Assembly: GCA_000955795.1 (NCBI GenBank)
Contig: JYOB01000010.1
Coordinates: 257,637-321,636 of the forward strand
Direction of reading: 5' to 3'
Source of the DNA: Burkholderiaceae bacterium 26
Lineage (GTDB): Bacteria > Pseudomonadota > Gammaproteobacteria > Burkholderiales > Burkholderiaceae
Length of the DNA stretch: 64,000 nucleotides
Position numbers and translations under genes: made by a program. Shown piece after piece: positions 29,001-37,190 of the stretch (positions are counted from its first letter, which is position 1; each line of letters starts with the position of its first letter). The notes below the pieces were generated by a model that saw nothing but the letters and a program-made list of their open reading frames with translations, was not told the origin of the DNA and made no database searches.

Positions 29001-29555
29001 CGCGGCGCGCAAGTCAGCGTGATCTTCAGCGAGCAAGCCGCGCCAGAAAGGCGCCCAGGCTTCGCGCCGCAGCCGCCCTGCATCTTCACGCAACGACGCG
29101 CCTTGCTGCACGCCAGACGACAGCGGCGCCCCGCGCAGCAATGACCCAAACCAGCCGTGGAACGTATCGATAGCCATGCGCGATGGCGATTCCAGCACGC
29201 GCGCATACAGCCCCCGAGCGGCTTCAATCAGCGCCGGCGCATCGCGCTCGTCCACCGTGCGCGCGATCAGTTCGCGCACGACGCCTTCATCGTCGGCGCT
29301 GGCCAGTTGCGCGAGGATGTCGAGCAAACGCTGCCGCATCTCTTCGGCGGCCTTGCGAGTAAACGTGATGGCGAGAACGTCCGACGGTGCCGCGCCTGCC
29401 AGCAGCAAGCGCAGCATGCGCGTGACCAGCAACCACGTCTTGCCGCTGCCCGCGCACGCTTCCACCACGACCGAGCGCTGCGGATCGCACGCGGCGCGCG
29501 AAAAATCTTCAGGCGAGACGGCTGCGCCGTCGCGTTCGTAAGCGTAATCGCTCAT
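26034..29555 (-). CDS. addA: AddA-like UvrD/REP helicase-nuclease subunit
   Basis: The 1173-residue protein is a superfamily I DNA helicase. Walker A is EACAGSGKTWLL (residues 33-44), the DExx box is HLLLDEFQDTNPMQWRI, and later motifs include VGDPKQSIYRFRRADARLF, ILTVHASKGLEAPFVALLDS and LLYVAMTRARQAL. The C-terminus has a PD-(D/E)XK nuclease core (LLRIDRLIERGNDVLVVDYK). With AddB it should process double-strand breaks for RecA, replacing RecBCD. The start MSDYAYER overlaps the addB stop as ATGA; the longer upstream frame lies inside addB. Confidence 0.92.
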   Translation of the reverse strand: MSDYAYERDGAAVSPEDFSRAACDPQRSVVVEACAGSGKTWLLVTRMLRLLLAGAAPSDVLAITFTRKAAEEMRQRLLDILAQLASADDEGVVRELIARTVDERDAPALIEAARGLYARVLESPSRMAIDTFHGWFGSLLRGAPLSSGVQQGASLREDAGRLRREAWAPFWRGLLAEDHADLRAAYETLADLVGDFQAGRLLDAMFHQRSDWWAYKSQARGRPLDALDELLGDDATVDPLIEALQDAALLANMLRVSGWLGQGGAAEGKRAVAIESAVTAARGINVSDEAARAQAFDALFSVFHTQAGKARACKPTKALIKAVGDEHAQTLVTLHTTLCETLTTIQARRQEAHVRAVNAALFALGDALIDRYQAYKRQARAMDFTDLEWEAARLMQQDDTAAYLQVRLDARYKHLLLDEFQDTNPMQWRILQGWLAGYAGTGTQPSVFLVGDPKQSIYRFRRADARLFDAAREMLVAEFNATVLRTNRTRRNAPAVLEWVNAVFLQARARGDYPIYAEQSTAVDAPIGQALLLPLVPVSEAEQADEAAPRDTLTEPREETGDSQRYEEGRQVAACLRALHANERIREGGVERPVRWSDFQLLVRRKRYLADYERALRDAGVPYLSPRRGGLLATLEALDLCALLDFLMTPQADLSLAHVLRSPIFAATDDHLIALAQFGEGAVALTWWERLTALAGQADAADTLRHAHRMLSRWLAVAPTLPVHDLLDHIVYTGELKRRYAERAPAANRDQVLANLDAFLKLALDLDGGRYPSLPKFMAELRAIRQGDEDESPDEGTQGDTEAPDAIDAEVASEGLDAVQILTVHASKGLEAPFVALLDSHHSDARVDTAGILIDWPPGAQAPAHFSAFGKTSERGLAREPLFKQENELAERENWNLLYVAMTRARQALIVSGVANKRDATAAQSVDEGDAPEVDGTASWYTLLAAAGVASPAPVLDGVADSAVGAAGQEAVSYHDFRAPLTVTVRVGAAGAVAEGAADIVFDQGAVAQGELLHAVLERLTRRGLPEQAPDAETIARWFSATGVTQADATRTADAVRRMLSAETLAHVFDPARFDVAHNEIELFGPDGALLRIDRLIERGNDVLVVDYKLRLLPVERAAYADQLRGYVAAVTPMYPGRTVRAGVATAQEEWIDLESLPKPVQASHDDSQGALF

Positions 29556-32395
29556 GCCGCGCCCTCCGGCTCGCGGGGCGTACCTTCGGTCCAATACCCC
29601 TTGCGGCACAGGCCACGCGCCGCGCAGTAGCGGCACGCCGATTCATCACCGAAGGCCGGCAGCGGCGCACCGGCTGCGAGAGCGGTCATGTCCTTTTGCA
29701 TCTGTTCGATCAACCAGTCGACGACTTGCGTGAAGTCGGGCAATGCAACGTCGCGCTTGTCCCCGCGCGCCTCGCCGTCGAGCGAAACCCAGCCGCCCGA
29801 ATCAGCACGCGCATCGAGCACGCCGTAAAACGGGAGCTGGCAATCCTCAAACGGCGTCTTGGCGCGACGCACCAGCACCATTTGCGATTGCGTCTTGTAG
29901 TCGAGCACCGCCACACCGTGTTCGTCGTGCACGTCGATGCGGTCGATACGGCCGCGCAAGCGCAGCGGGCGCTCGTCCGGCAACGTGATGGACGTATCGA
30001 CATCGACCTCACCCGCTTCAAAGCGCCAGCCGTCAGCCTCACGCGCAGCCTGCCACGCCAAGTACGACGGCATCACGCCGAGCCAGCGCCGATAGAAGCG
30101 CAACGCGTTGCCGTCCTCTGCCAACAGCGGGCTGAACTGTTCATCGGTGATGGTCTGCAGCAGCCCCTGACGATCGGCCGGATCGTGCATTGGCGCTTCC
30201 AGCAACTGCCGGTGAAAGCGATGCAGGATCGCGTGCAGGATCTCGCCGATGTCGCGTTTCTCCAGCTCGTCGGAAACCTCTTCCAACTCGCCCAGCCGCA
30301 ACATGCGACCGACGAAAAACTGGTACGGGCAGCGGCGCAGGCTGTTGTACGCGGCCGCACTCAGCGTGGACGGCACCAGCGCCGGCGCGGCGGGCGCCGG
30401 CATATCGGTTGGCTGGCTCGTCGTCTGCAAACTGGGCAACGAAACCGACGTATCGATACGCACGCCGCTCACCGCCAACCGGCGTTGCAAGCGTTCAAGC
30501 CAACCGGAAAGGCGATGCGGCTCGCCGCGTCCGCCGTGGCGTTGCCAGGTCAACACCACCTCGGGCTGATTGAGCAGCACTTCGGCCAAGTCGCGCGCCT
30601 GCTGCGCGAAGCGCTGGGCGCGGTCGGGCAAACCGAGTTCACGTCGCACGTCGTTGGAGAAAAACAGCCACTCCGGCTGCGCCGACGGCAACTGCGCATC
30701 GTCGCAACCGACCACCACGACGCCATCAAAGCGCCGCATGCGCGCGCCATTCAACGGCAGGATGACAACACGCCGGTCCGCTGGCGGTGAAGGCTCGCTG
30801 AAGACGGCGGACTCAAGCAGCATCGAGAGCAACGCGCGCCACTCCGTGAGCGAAAAACGCGCGCCCGCATCGGTGCTGCCATGTATGGAGGTCCGCAGGC
30901 GGTCAATCCAATCCAGCAATTGGCGACCTGCATCGTCGTTCTGCAAACCGGTGCGCATATGCAGACGATCGAGCGTGCCTGCCAATAGCGCTACCCACGC
31001 GTCGAGCGTGCCGCTGCCGGCACGGCGCCACAGCGCCGCTTCGTCAGCCAGCACGCCCAGACGATCGGCCAGGCGGCTGACCTTTGCTACGCCCTCGGCA
31101 TCTTCGGCGGGACGATCTGCCACCAGCCGGCGCAGCCGCCCCCAGCCACCAGAAACGTTGTGCCGGCGCACCCGGCGCTCCAATTCTGCAACCCATGCGG
31201 GCGTGGCAGTGCCGGCGTCGGCATCGCGCAAACAGAACGGGCTTTTGATGAGATCGAGCAGCGCCGCGGTATCGCCATCCCCCTGCACCACGTCGACCCA
31301 GCGCATGAGTGCCGCAGCGGCGCGCGTCGTGGAGAGCTTCCAGCCGGTCTCGTCGCGCACCGGCACGTTCACACGCGCCAGCAACGCGCGAACTCGCCGC
31401 GCAACGATGCGATCCTGCGCCACCAATGCCAACGAGCGGCGTCCGTCGTTCAACCAATCGACCAGCGTATGCGCGGCAAAGGCCGCCTCGTCCTCAAAGC
31501 GGGCGGCGCCGGCAATGCGCAGGATTGGCGCGGGAATCTGGGCATCGGCAGCATCGTCCGCCGCCTGGGCGGGCGTGGCGCATTCGGCCCAGGAGTGCAG
31601 CAGCAGATCGCGGAAATCTGCGTGCGTGGCGGGTGCCGCAGACGCGCCGGTTTCAGGGGCATTCCAGTCGTAGCCGATATTGAGCACCGGCACGCGCTCG
31701 GCGGCGCGCTGCAGGAAATCCAGATCGACTGTCTCGGGATCGGTTGGGCTCATCCACACGATCGGCCCGTGCAGCTCGTCCAGCAGGCGCCGCATGGCCC
31801 GCAGGCGCATTGGAATCGGGTCCGCCGCGCCCGAAAGCAACCGCCAGAACGTCAGCACGATGCGCGATTCGGTACCGAGAAAACGGTCAGACAATTGTGC
31901 GTAGGTGCGCTCCAACGCCTCAGCCAATGCCGACTCCAGCTCGTCGGGCCGCCCATCGGCGCCACTGTGCGCCGCATCTAGCGTCAGCCAACGTTGCGAC
32001 AACTCATCCGACACCGTCACGAGCACCTGCGCCACGCCCCACAGGGCGGCATCGTCCTGTGCGCCAAGCGCTTCACGCAGCCATGCCTGCGTCTTGAGGG
32101 CCTGCTGCACGGCGAGCAGTCGCGACAGCGGCGTGCGCGCAAGGGGCACGCCCGCTTCAGGCGGCAAATCGAGCAGCCAGTGCCCCAGCGTCAGGATGCG
32201 AGGGAGCAAGCGCGGCGTGCCGGCCGCTTGCGCACTGGCGTGCAGGGCACTGCGCACCCCCGGAATCTGCGCGGCTGTCGGCACAACGATCGTGGCGGTA
32301 CCCGAGGATTGGGCATGCGCATCCAGAAAGCGCCATGCAGCGTCGGCGGCACGAGAAAGGAATGCTGGGCCAGGCGCGAAGGCAAGCGTCTGCAT
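29552..32395 (-). CDS. addB: AddB-like PD-(D/E)XK nuclease subunit
   Basis: The 947-residue partner of AddA has a degenerate helicase-like body and a C-terminal RecB-type nuclease (LRGRIDRIDVHDEHGVAVLD, then YKTQ). Four cysteines match the AddB iron-sulfur staple: one in LRRCPYQFFVGRML and three in CRYCAARGLC. AddB normally recognises Chi and cuts the 5' strand. It lies directly upstream of addA and is coupled to it by ATGA. The ATG at 32395 is followed by QTLAFAPGPAFLSRAADAAW. The Chi sequence for this organism cannot be read from the gene. Confidence 0.9.
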   Translation of the reverse strand: MQTLAFAPGPAFLSRAADAAWRFLDAHAQSSGTATIVVPTAAQIPGVRSALHASAQAAGTPRLLPRILTLGHWLLDLPPEAGVPLARTPLSRLLAVQQALKTQAWLREALGAQDDAALWGVAQVLVTVSDELSQRWLTLDAAHSGADGRPDELESALAEALERTYAQLSDRFLGTESRIVLTFWRLLSGAADPIPMRLRAMRRLLDELHGPIVWMSPTDPETVDLDFLQRAAERVPVLNIGYDWNAPETGASAAPATHADFRDLLLHSWAECATPAQAADDAADAQIPAPILRIAGAARFEDEAAFAAHTLVDWLNDGRRSLALVAQDRIVARRVRALLARVNVPVRDETGWKLSTTRAAAALMRWVDVVQGDGDTAALLDLIKSPFCLRDADAGTATPAWVAELERRVRRHNVSGGWGRLRRLVADRPAEDAEGVAKVSRLADRLGVLADEAALWRRAGSGTLDAWVALLAGTLDRLHMRTGLQNDDAGRQLLDWIDRLRTSIHGSTDAGARFSLTEWRALLSMLLESAVFSEPSPPADRRVVILPLNGARMRRFDGVVVVGCDDAQLPSAQPEWLFFSNDVRRELGLPDRAQRFAQQARDLAEVLLNQPEVVLTWQRHGGRGEPHRLSGWLERLQRRLAVSGVRIDTSVSLPSLQTTSQPTDMPAPAAPALVPSTLSAAAYNSLRRCPYQFFVGRMLRLGELEEVSDELEKRDIGEILHAILHRFHRQLLEAPMHDPADRQGLLQTITDEQFSPLLAEDGNALRFYRRWLGVMPSYLAWQAAREADGWRFEAGEVDVDTSITLPDERPLRLRGRIDRIDVHDEHGVAVLDYKTQSQMVLVRRAKTPFEDCQLPFYGVLDARADSGGWVSLDGEARGDKRDVALPDFTQVVDWLIEQMQKDMTALAAGAPLPAFGDESACRYCAARGLCRKGYWTEGTPREPEGAA

Positions 32396-32474
32396 GCGAG
32401 GGAATATGGCGATATACCGGGAAGCGAAGACCTGCGGCTATCGGCCTGATAGGCAGAATCAACGACTGAATCGG

Positions 32475-32502
32475 TTGAAAATGAGGGCGTCGGTACTATA
32501 TC
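32475..32502 (+). promoter_or_regulatory. Candidate sigma-70 promoter for trxA
   Basis: TTGAAA (32475-32480) and TATATC (32497-32502) are spaced 16 bp. They lie 110 bp upstream of the trxA ATG, in the addB-trxA divergent region. A tandem TCGTGTAA repeat (32543-32558) lies between them and the gene. Confidence 0.35.
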
Positions 32503-32612
32503 AGCAGCATCCGCGCCGACAGTGGTCCCAATACACGCCGGTTCGTGTAATCGTGTAATGTATGGGTTCGGCGCACGTCGCCAGCTTTTACGAAATAACA
32601 GAGGTTCCCGCC

Positions 32613-32939
32613 ATGAGCGAACAGATCAAGTATGTGAGCGACGCGTCCTTCGAGGCAGACGTGCTCAAGTCCGACAAACCCGTGCTGGTCGATTTCTGGG
32701 CCGAATGGTGCGGTCCCTGCAAAATGATCGCCCCGATCCTGGACGAAGTTTCCAAGGACTACGGCGAGAAGGTGCAGATCGCCAAGATCAACGTCGATGA
32801 AAACCAAGGCGTGCCGGCCAAGTTCGGTATTCGCGGCATCCCGACGCTGATTCTGTTCAAGAATGGCGCTGTGGCGGCGCAAAAGGTGGGCGCACTATCC
32901 AAGTCGCAGCTGACCGCATTCCTGGACAGCCACCTGTAA
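32613..32939 (+). CDS. trxA: Thioredoxin 1
   Basis: TrxA is the general cytoplasmic disulfide reductase. The 108-residue protein begins [20 protein letters not shown], has the active site [14 protein letters not shown] and the cis-Pro loop [14 protein letters not shown]. Length and sequence are typical. The ATG at 32613 is chosen over an upstream frame because of the conserved start and a GAGG nine bases before it. It precedes rho, a widespread proteobacterial arrangement. Confidence 0.98.
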   Translation: MSEQIKYVSDASFEADVLKSDKPVLVDFWAEWCGPCKMIAPILDEVSKDYGEKVQIAKINVDENQGVPAKFGIRGIPTLILFKNGAVAAQKVGALSKSQLTAFLDSHL

Positions 32940-33024
32940 GCCCTTTTTCGGCTGCGGGCGACCCTTCGCGTTGCCCCTCGCCCACGCTGGCGCACTTCCG
33001 CCTGGAAGCTCGCCAGCGTTGTGC

Positions 33025-33129
33025 TAAGATTGCAGCTAATCTGTTTCTCCGAGCGTTCGCTCGACCTTTTCCCCCTCCCCCCGTTTCTCGTTTCGCCGCC
33101 CGTTCGGGCCCTTCCCTCATCTTTCGTCT
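33025..33129 (+). promoter_or_regulatory. rho leader: possible -10, small hairpin and C-rich unstructured segment
   Basis: A TAAGAT (33025-33030) could be a -10 box, with only a weak -35. At 33051-33064 CGAGCGTTCGCTCG forms a short hairpin. From about 33065 to the rho ATG the RNA is strongly C- and U-rich with few G residues, including CCCCCTCCCCCC, and has no purine-rich Shine-Dalgarno sequence. C-rich, G-poor RNA is what Rho binds, so this leader could allow autogenous termination. Function is inferred. Confidence 0.45.
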
Positions 33130-34392
33130 ATGCATCTGACAGAACTGAAATCCTTGCACGTGTCCCAATTGCTGGAAATGGCGGGGCAGCTGGAGATCGA
33201 TAACGCCCAACGCATGCGCAAACAGGAATTGATGTTTGCCATCCTGAAAAAGAAGGCGAAACAGGGGGAAACGATTTTCGGTGACGGCACACTTGAAGTG
33301 CTGCCCGATGGCTTCGGTTTTCTGCGCTCGCCGGAAACCTCGTATCTGGCCAGCACCGACGACATCTATATCAGCCCGTCGCAGATCCGCCGATTCAATC
33401 TGCACACCGGCGACACGATCGAAGGTGAAGTCCGCACGCCCAAGGATGGCGAGCGCTACTTCGCGCTGGTGAAGGTCGACAAGGTCAACACGCAGCCTCC
33501 TGAAGCGGTCAAGAACCGCATCATGTTCGAGAACCTGACGCCGCTGCACCCGAACAAGCCGCTCACGCTCGAACGCGACATCAAGGCCGAAGAGAACATC
33601 ACCGGCCGCATCATCGACATGATTGCCCCGATCGGTCGCGGCCAGCGCGCGCTGCTGGTGGCAAGCCCGAAGTCCGGCAAAACCGTGATGCTGCAGCACA
33701 TTGCGCACGCCATCGCGACCAACCATCCGGAAGCCGAGCTGTTCGTTCTGCTGATCGACGAGCGCCCGGAAGAAGTGACCGAAATGCAGCGCACCGTGCG
33801 CGGCGAAGTGGTGGCCTCGACGTTTGACGAGCCTGCCGTTCGTCACGTGCAAGTGGCCGAAATGGTCATCGAAAAGGCCAAGCGCCTGGTCGAACTGAAG
33901 AAAGACGTGGTGATCGTGCTGGATTCGATCACGCGTCTGGCCCGCGCCTACAACACCGTGGTGCCGACCTCGGGCAAGGTACTGACCGGCGGTGTCGACG
34001 CCAACGCGCTGCAGCGTCCGAAGCGTTTCTTCGGTGCTGCACGTAACCTGGAAGAAGGTGGCTCGCTCACCATCATCGGCACGGCGCTGATCGAAACCGG
34101 CAGCCGCATGGATGACGTGATCTACGAAGAATTCAAGGGCACCGGCAACATGGAAGTGCACCTGGAACGCCGTCTAGCCGAGAAGCGCGTCTACCCCGCC
34201 ATCAACCTGAACAAGTCGGGCACCCGCCGCGAAGAACTGCTGATCAAGCCGGACATCCTGCAGAAGGTGTGGATTCTGCGTAAGTTCATCCATGACATGG
34301 ACGAAGTCGAGGCGATGGAATTCCTGCTCGACAAACTCAAGACGACAAAGAACAACGCCGAGTTCTTCGACATGATGCGACGCGGCGGCTAA
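33130..34392 (+). CDS. rho: Transcription termination factor Rho
   Basis: Rho is the hexameric RNA helicase that ends untranslated transcripts. The 420-residue protein has the N-terminal helical and cold-shock RNA-binding domain ([40 protein letters not shown]). Its ATPase has Walker [13 protein letters not shown], Walker [17 protein letters not shown], the Q-loop and the R-loop [20 protein letters not shown]. Length is normal. The start [19 protein letters not shown] agrees with beta-proteobacterial Rho although there is no ribosome binding site. Confidence 0.98.
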   Translation: MHLTELKSLHVSQLLEMAGQLEIDNAQRMRKQELMFAILKKKAKQGETIFGDGTLEVLPDGFGFLRSPETSYLASTDDIYISPSQIRRFNLHTGDTIEGEVRTPKDGERYFALVKVDKVNTQPPEAVKNRIMFENLTPLHPNKPLTLERDIKAEENITGRIIDMIAPIGRGQRALLVASPKSGKTVMLQHIAHAIATNHPEAELFVLLIDERPEEVTEMQRTVRGEVVASTFDEPAVRHVQVAEMVIEKAKRLVELKKDVVIVLDSITRLARAYNTVVPTSGKVLTGGVDANALQRPKRFFGAARNLEEGGSLTIIGTALIETGSRMDDVIYEEFKGTGNMEVHLERRLAEKRVYPAINLNKSGTRREELLIKPDILQKVWILRKFIHDMDEVEAMEFLLDKLKTTKNNAEFFDMMRRGG

Positions 34393-34411
34393 GTCTCCTG
34401 CCTGCATAGCG

Positions 34412-34441
34412 AAAAGCGCACCCATTGTGGTGCGCTTTTTT
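34412..34441 (+). terminator. Rho-independent terminator after rho
   Basis: The arms AAAAGCGCACC (34412-34422) and GGTGCGCTTTT (34429-34439) enclose a 6-nt loop and are followed by T residues, 20 bp after the rho stop. Confidence 0.92.
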
Positions 34442-34659
34442 ATTGCTGCGTCAACTGCCTGTTTTTCCAGCGGATTTCCTCGTCAAAGCGGTGAAATTCG
34501 CTAGTTCATTTGCATTACAGGGCGGGCGCGCAAGCGTTTGCCACTATCGTCCTTAAACGTCATCGCAAAAGAGAAACCCGGCAACCATACTGCAAGCCTG
34601 CCCTGGCTGAGCCGCCTCGGCAAAGAACGAACCACACCAAGAATCGAACGGGGGAAACC

Positions 34660-36033
34660 ATGCGCGAAGAGTCGCTGGAATGTACTGCTGCGTGCCGAAC
34701 CGTCATAGTGGCGTCGCGCGCAGGGATGGGGGAGATCGACGAGACAATTCTGGGTGCAGAGTGGCACGTGCGGCGCGTAACGTCGATGCGTGAACTGGGT
34801 TGCGCCATTCGCGACGGCGTTCCCATGGCGGGGTTGGTCGATTTCAGCGGCGCGTTCTCCGCTGCGGAGTTGGATTTACTCGAGCGCTGCATGCAGGTCT
34901 CGCATGTAGGCTGGGTGGCCGCCCTACCGCCGGCCATGCTGAACCACGAACGCGTACGCCAACTCGTGCGCGATTACTGCGTGGACTACGTGCAGATGCC
35001 GCTGCGTATGGATGAGGCTGCGTATTCGCTGCGTCACGCCTGGGGCATGGCCTCGCTCGCACAACAACTCACGCCGGCGCCCAAGGCGAATCATGCTCGC
35101 ATGCTGGGCGAGTGCCCCGTCATGCACAGCCTGTTCCGCGCCATCCGCAAGGTCGCGCAGAATAGTGCGCCAGCCTTCATTGCGGGCGAGTCCGGCACCG
35201 GCAAAGAGTTGACTGCGCAGGCCATTCACGAAGCGTCCTCTCGCGCAGGCGGGCCGTTCATCGCCATCAACTGCGGGGCGATTCCGCCGCACCTGATCCA
35301 GTCTGAATTGTTCGGCTACGAAAAAGGCGCATTTACCGGCGCGCATCAACGTCATATCGGCTGGGTCGAGCATGCCAATGGCGGAACGCTGTTCCTCGAT
35401 GAAATCGGCGACCTGCCGCTCGAGAGCCAGGTCAGCCTGCTGCGTTTCTTGCAGCAAGGCACGATCACTCGGCTCGGCGGGCATCAGGCGATTCCGCTGG
35501 ACCTCCGCATCATCTCGGCAACGCACGTGGATCTGGAAGCGGCCCAACATCACGGCGGATTCCGCACCGACCTGTTTCATCGACTGTGCGTGCTGACCTT
35601 GTCGGTGCCACCGCTGCGCGAGCGCGGCAGCGACATCGTGCTGCTGGCAGAACACATCCTCGCCCAGCACGCCAGCGAGGCGTCGCACCGCATCCGCGGG
35701 TTCACGCCCTGCGCGTTGCACGCGATGATGCATTACCCGTGGCCGGGCAACGTGCGCGAACTCATCAACCGCGTGCGCCGTGCGTTGGTGATGACCGACA
35801 ACCGCAAGATCTCCGCCGCTGACCTGCATCTCGAAGGCTACGCATCCGTGTCGGGCCAGACGCTGGAAGAAGCGCGCGAAGGCGCCGAGTCGGATGCCAT
35901 CCGCACGGCCATCGCGCGCAACGGCTTCCACATGGGCATGACGGCACGCGAATTGGCGGTGTCTCGCGTCACGCTGTATCGGCTGATGCAGAAGCACGGC
36001 ATTCGCGCAGAACATCCTCTGCATACGGCCTGA
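34660..36033 (+). CDS. Sigma-54-dependent transcriptional activator, VpsR-like
   Basis: The 457-residue protein has an N-terminal receiver-like domain (about 1-140), including an Asp in AGLVDFSG (Asp61). A sigma-54 AAA+ domain follows, with Walker A GESGTGKE (176-183), the sigma-54 contact loop GAFTGA (223-228), Walker B GGTLFLDEIGDLPL and YPWPGNVREL. The C-terminal Fis-type helix-turn-helix is MTARELAVSRVTLYRLMQKH. No sensor kinase is adjacent. VpsR-type regulators control exopolysaccharide and biofilm genes in other bacteria; the target here is unknown. Start has a GGGGGAA site. Conserved motifs are intact, so it should work with sigma-54. Confidence 0.88.
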   Translation: MREESLECTAACRTVIVASRAGMGEIDETILGAEWHVRRVTSMRELGCAIRDGVPMAGLVDFSGAFSAAELDLLERCMQVSHVGWVAALPPAMLNHERVRQLVRDYCVDYVQMPLRMDEAAYSLRHAWGMASLAQQLTPAPKANHARMLGECPVMHSLFRAIRKVAQNSAPAFIAGESGTGKELTAQAIHEASSRAGGPFIAINCGAIPPHLIQSELFGYEKGAFTGAHQRHIGWVEHANGGTLFLDEIGDLPLESQVSLLRFLQQGTITRLGGHQAIPLDLRIISATHVDLEAAQHHGGFRTDLFHRLCVLTLSVPPLRERGSDIVLLAEHILAQHASEASHRIRGFTPCALHAMMHYPWPGNVRELINRVRRALVMTDNRKISAADLHLEGYASVSGQTLEEAREGAESDAIRTAIARNGFHMGMTARELAVSRVTLYRLMQKHGIRAEHPLHTA

Positions 36034-36235
36034 GCGTCATCCGTCTCATCGGTTTCATGCGATCGGGGGCGTAGCGCTTGCGCTGCGCTCCTTAGGGGCA
36101 TTGGGAGCAAGGACGAAAATGGCCGACCTGCCCTGCCTGCTTCCCCCAATCGGATTCATCCAGCATTTGGTTCAGTGCATTCAATTCAGCTGCCGGCGCA
36201 GGAATAAATCGGCGGTGCGAGCGCCGCAAACGCGG

Positions 36236-36814
36236 TCAGGTTGGCTTGCATCGGGATCCCGCTCCAGGATGGCTATTAAGAAAAGAGTGCCCGCCGGGGG
36301 ACGGAGCACGAAACCGTTGAACAGCCGCTACGCCGGCCTGTTCGGCGCACGTTGCGAACGCGCCACATTTTGGTGCACCCAAGGCCGCGCAACCACCGAC
36401 AGCCTTTGCCAAGAGAGTGTTGCGGCGCCGGCAATCTGACACGGTGAGTGGCACATACCGGAAAGCACCCCACTTCCGGGGGGATTGCGCAAGCCACGTC
36501 GCCGTTGGATTGTTAAGCCACGCATGCGACGTACTCAGTTCGCCGTCCGTGAGTGCGGACACGACAGAACCGGTGGATGGATCGAATGCGCGGGTGGGAA
36601 TGAGACCGAATGCGAGTCGCGCCGGCAACGTATCGGCGAGAACGCTTCGAAGGGCGATCAGCAGCGTGATTGCACGCTGCACGACGAAATCGCCGTCTAC
36701 TGCGAGCGCAGGCATCATGACGATCATGGCCGTGCGATTTGCGACCACTCCCGTCTTCTCGACCGTCCACCCAAACGGCAAACGTCGAGCACAGCGCTGC
36801 GCGATTGTCGGCAT
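36236..36814 (-). CDS. Hypothetical protein, doubtful
   Basis: The 192-residue ORF begins MPTIAQRCARRLPFGWTVEK and has no recognised domain. It has no clear signal peptide, though residues about 40-75 are moderately hydrophobic. Support comes from a very strong site, GGGGAGGAG, seven bases before the ATG, and a possible sigma-54 promoter just upstream (36841-36856). Against it, the C-terminal half is Arg/Pro/Cys-rich and unlike a folded protein, and other frames (36417-36866 plus, 36513-36869 minus) are also open. It may be a real short gene with a decayed end, or chance. Confidence 0.35.
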   Translation of the reverse strand: MPTIAQRCARRLPFGWTVEKTGVVANRTAMIVMMPALAVDGDFVVQRAITLLIALRSVLADTLPARLAFGLIPTRAFDPSTGSVVSALTDGELSTSHAWLNNPTATWLAQSPRKWGAFRYVPLTVSDCRRRNTLLAKAVGGCAALGAPKCGAFATCAEQAGVAAVQRFRAPSPGGHSFLNSHPGAGSRCKPT

Positions 36815-36840
36815 GGCTCGCTCCTCCCCGACGGATATAG

Positions 36841-36856
36841 AGCGACATCCATGCCA
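36841..36856 (-). promoter_or_regulatory. Candidate sigma-54 (-24/-12) promoter
   Basis: Read on the minus strand, TGGCATGGATGTCGCT fits the sigma-54 consensus TGGCAYRN4TTGCW with one mismatch (TCGC for TTGC). It lies 27 bp before the ATG of the ORF at 36236-36814. A sigma-54 activator gene is nearby (34660-36033). The match could be accidental. Confidence 0.3.
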
Positions 36857-37190
36857 TGATGGCTAACACCTTGTTTTAACGGGATATTTTCCACGCGGAG
36901 AACCGCGCGACCCAGCATGGCATGCGATTTTTGTGTCGCGACTGAAACAGCCGTCGCCACAAAAACCGCGGTTATCGGGCGCAGGCGCTGCGGTGGTCGA
37001 ATTGCGCGCCCTGGCAAACGCTGGGCTACAGTACCAAGGACGCCGCATCGAGGGTCCCGAGGCATGGCCGTGGCGGCTGTCATTTTTGACTTCCGCCACT
37101 AAAATGATTCGGAACGGGGGTCTGCTCCGGCCTGCATCTCGCCTGGGCGACAAGGATGTTCGCAAGATCGGTAACAGGTCGAGAACAACG

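Larger units (their letters stand above)
36034..37190. other. 1.16-kb weakly coding intergenic region
   Basis: This is the longest stretch without a confident gene. It lies between the sigma-54 activator and the LuxR-type regulator. Several overlapping ORFs on both strands are present but none resembles a family I know. The best candidate is the minus-strand ORF at 36236-36814, listed separately because of its ribosome binding site. A small hairpin AGCGCTTGCGCT lies near 36074. No tRNA, transposase or repeat family was recognised. Confidence 0.5.

Noticed and set aside
32543-32558. Tandem TCGTGTAA repeat upstream of trxA as a regulatory element or duplicated -10
   Set aside because: Only two copies of 8 bp and no -35 at a proper distance from either TGTAAT. 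Chance is a good explanation.
36417-36866. 149-residue plus-strand ORF in the weakly coding region
   Set aside because: No ribosome binding site and no family resemblance. The minus-strand ORF at 36236-36814 has better start signals.
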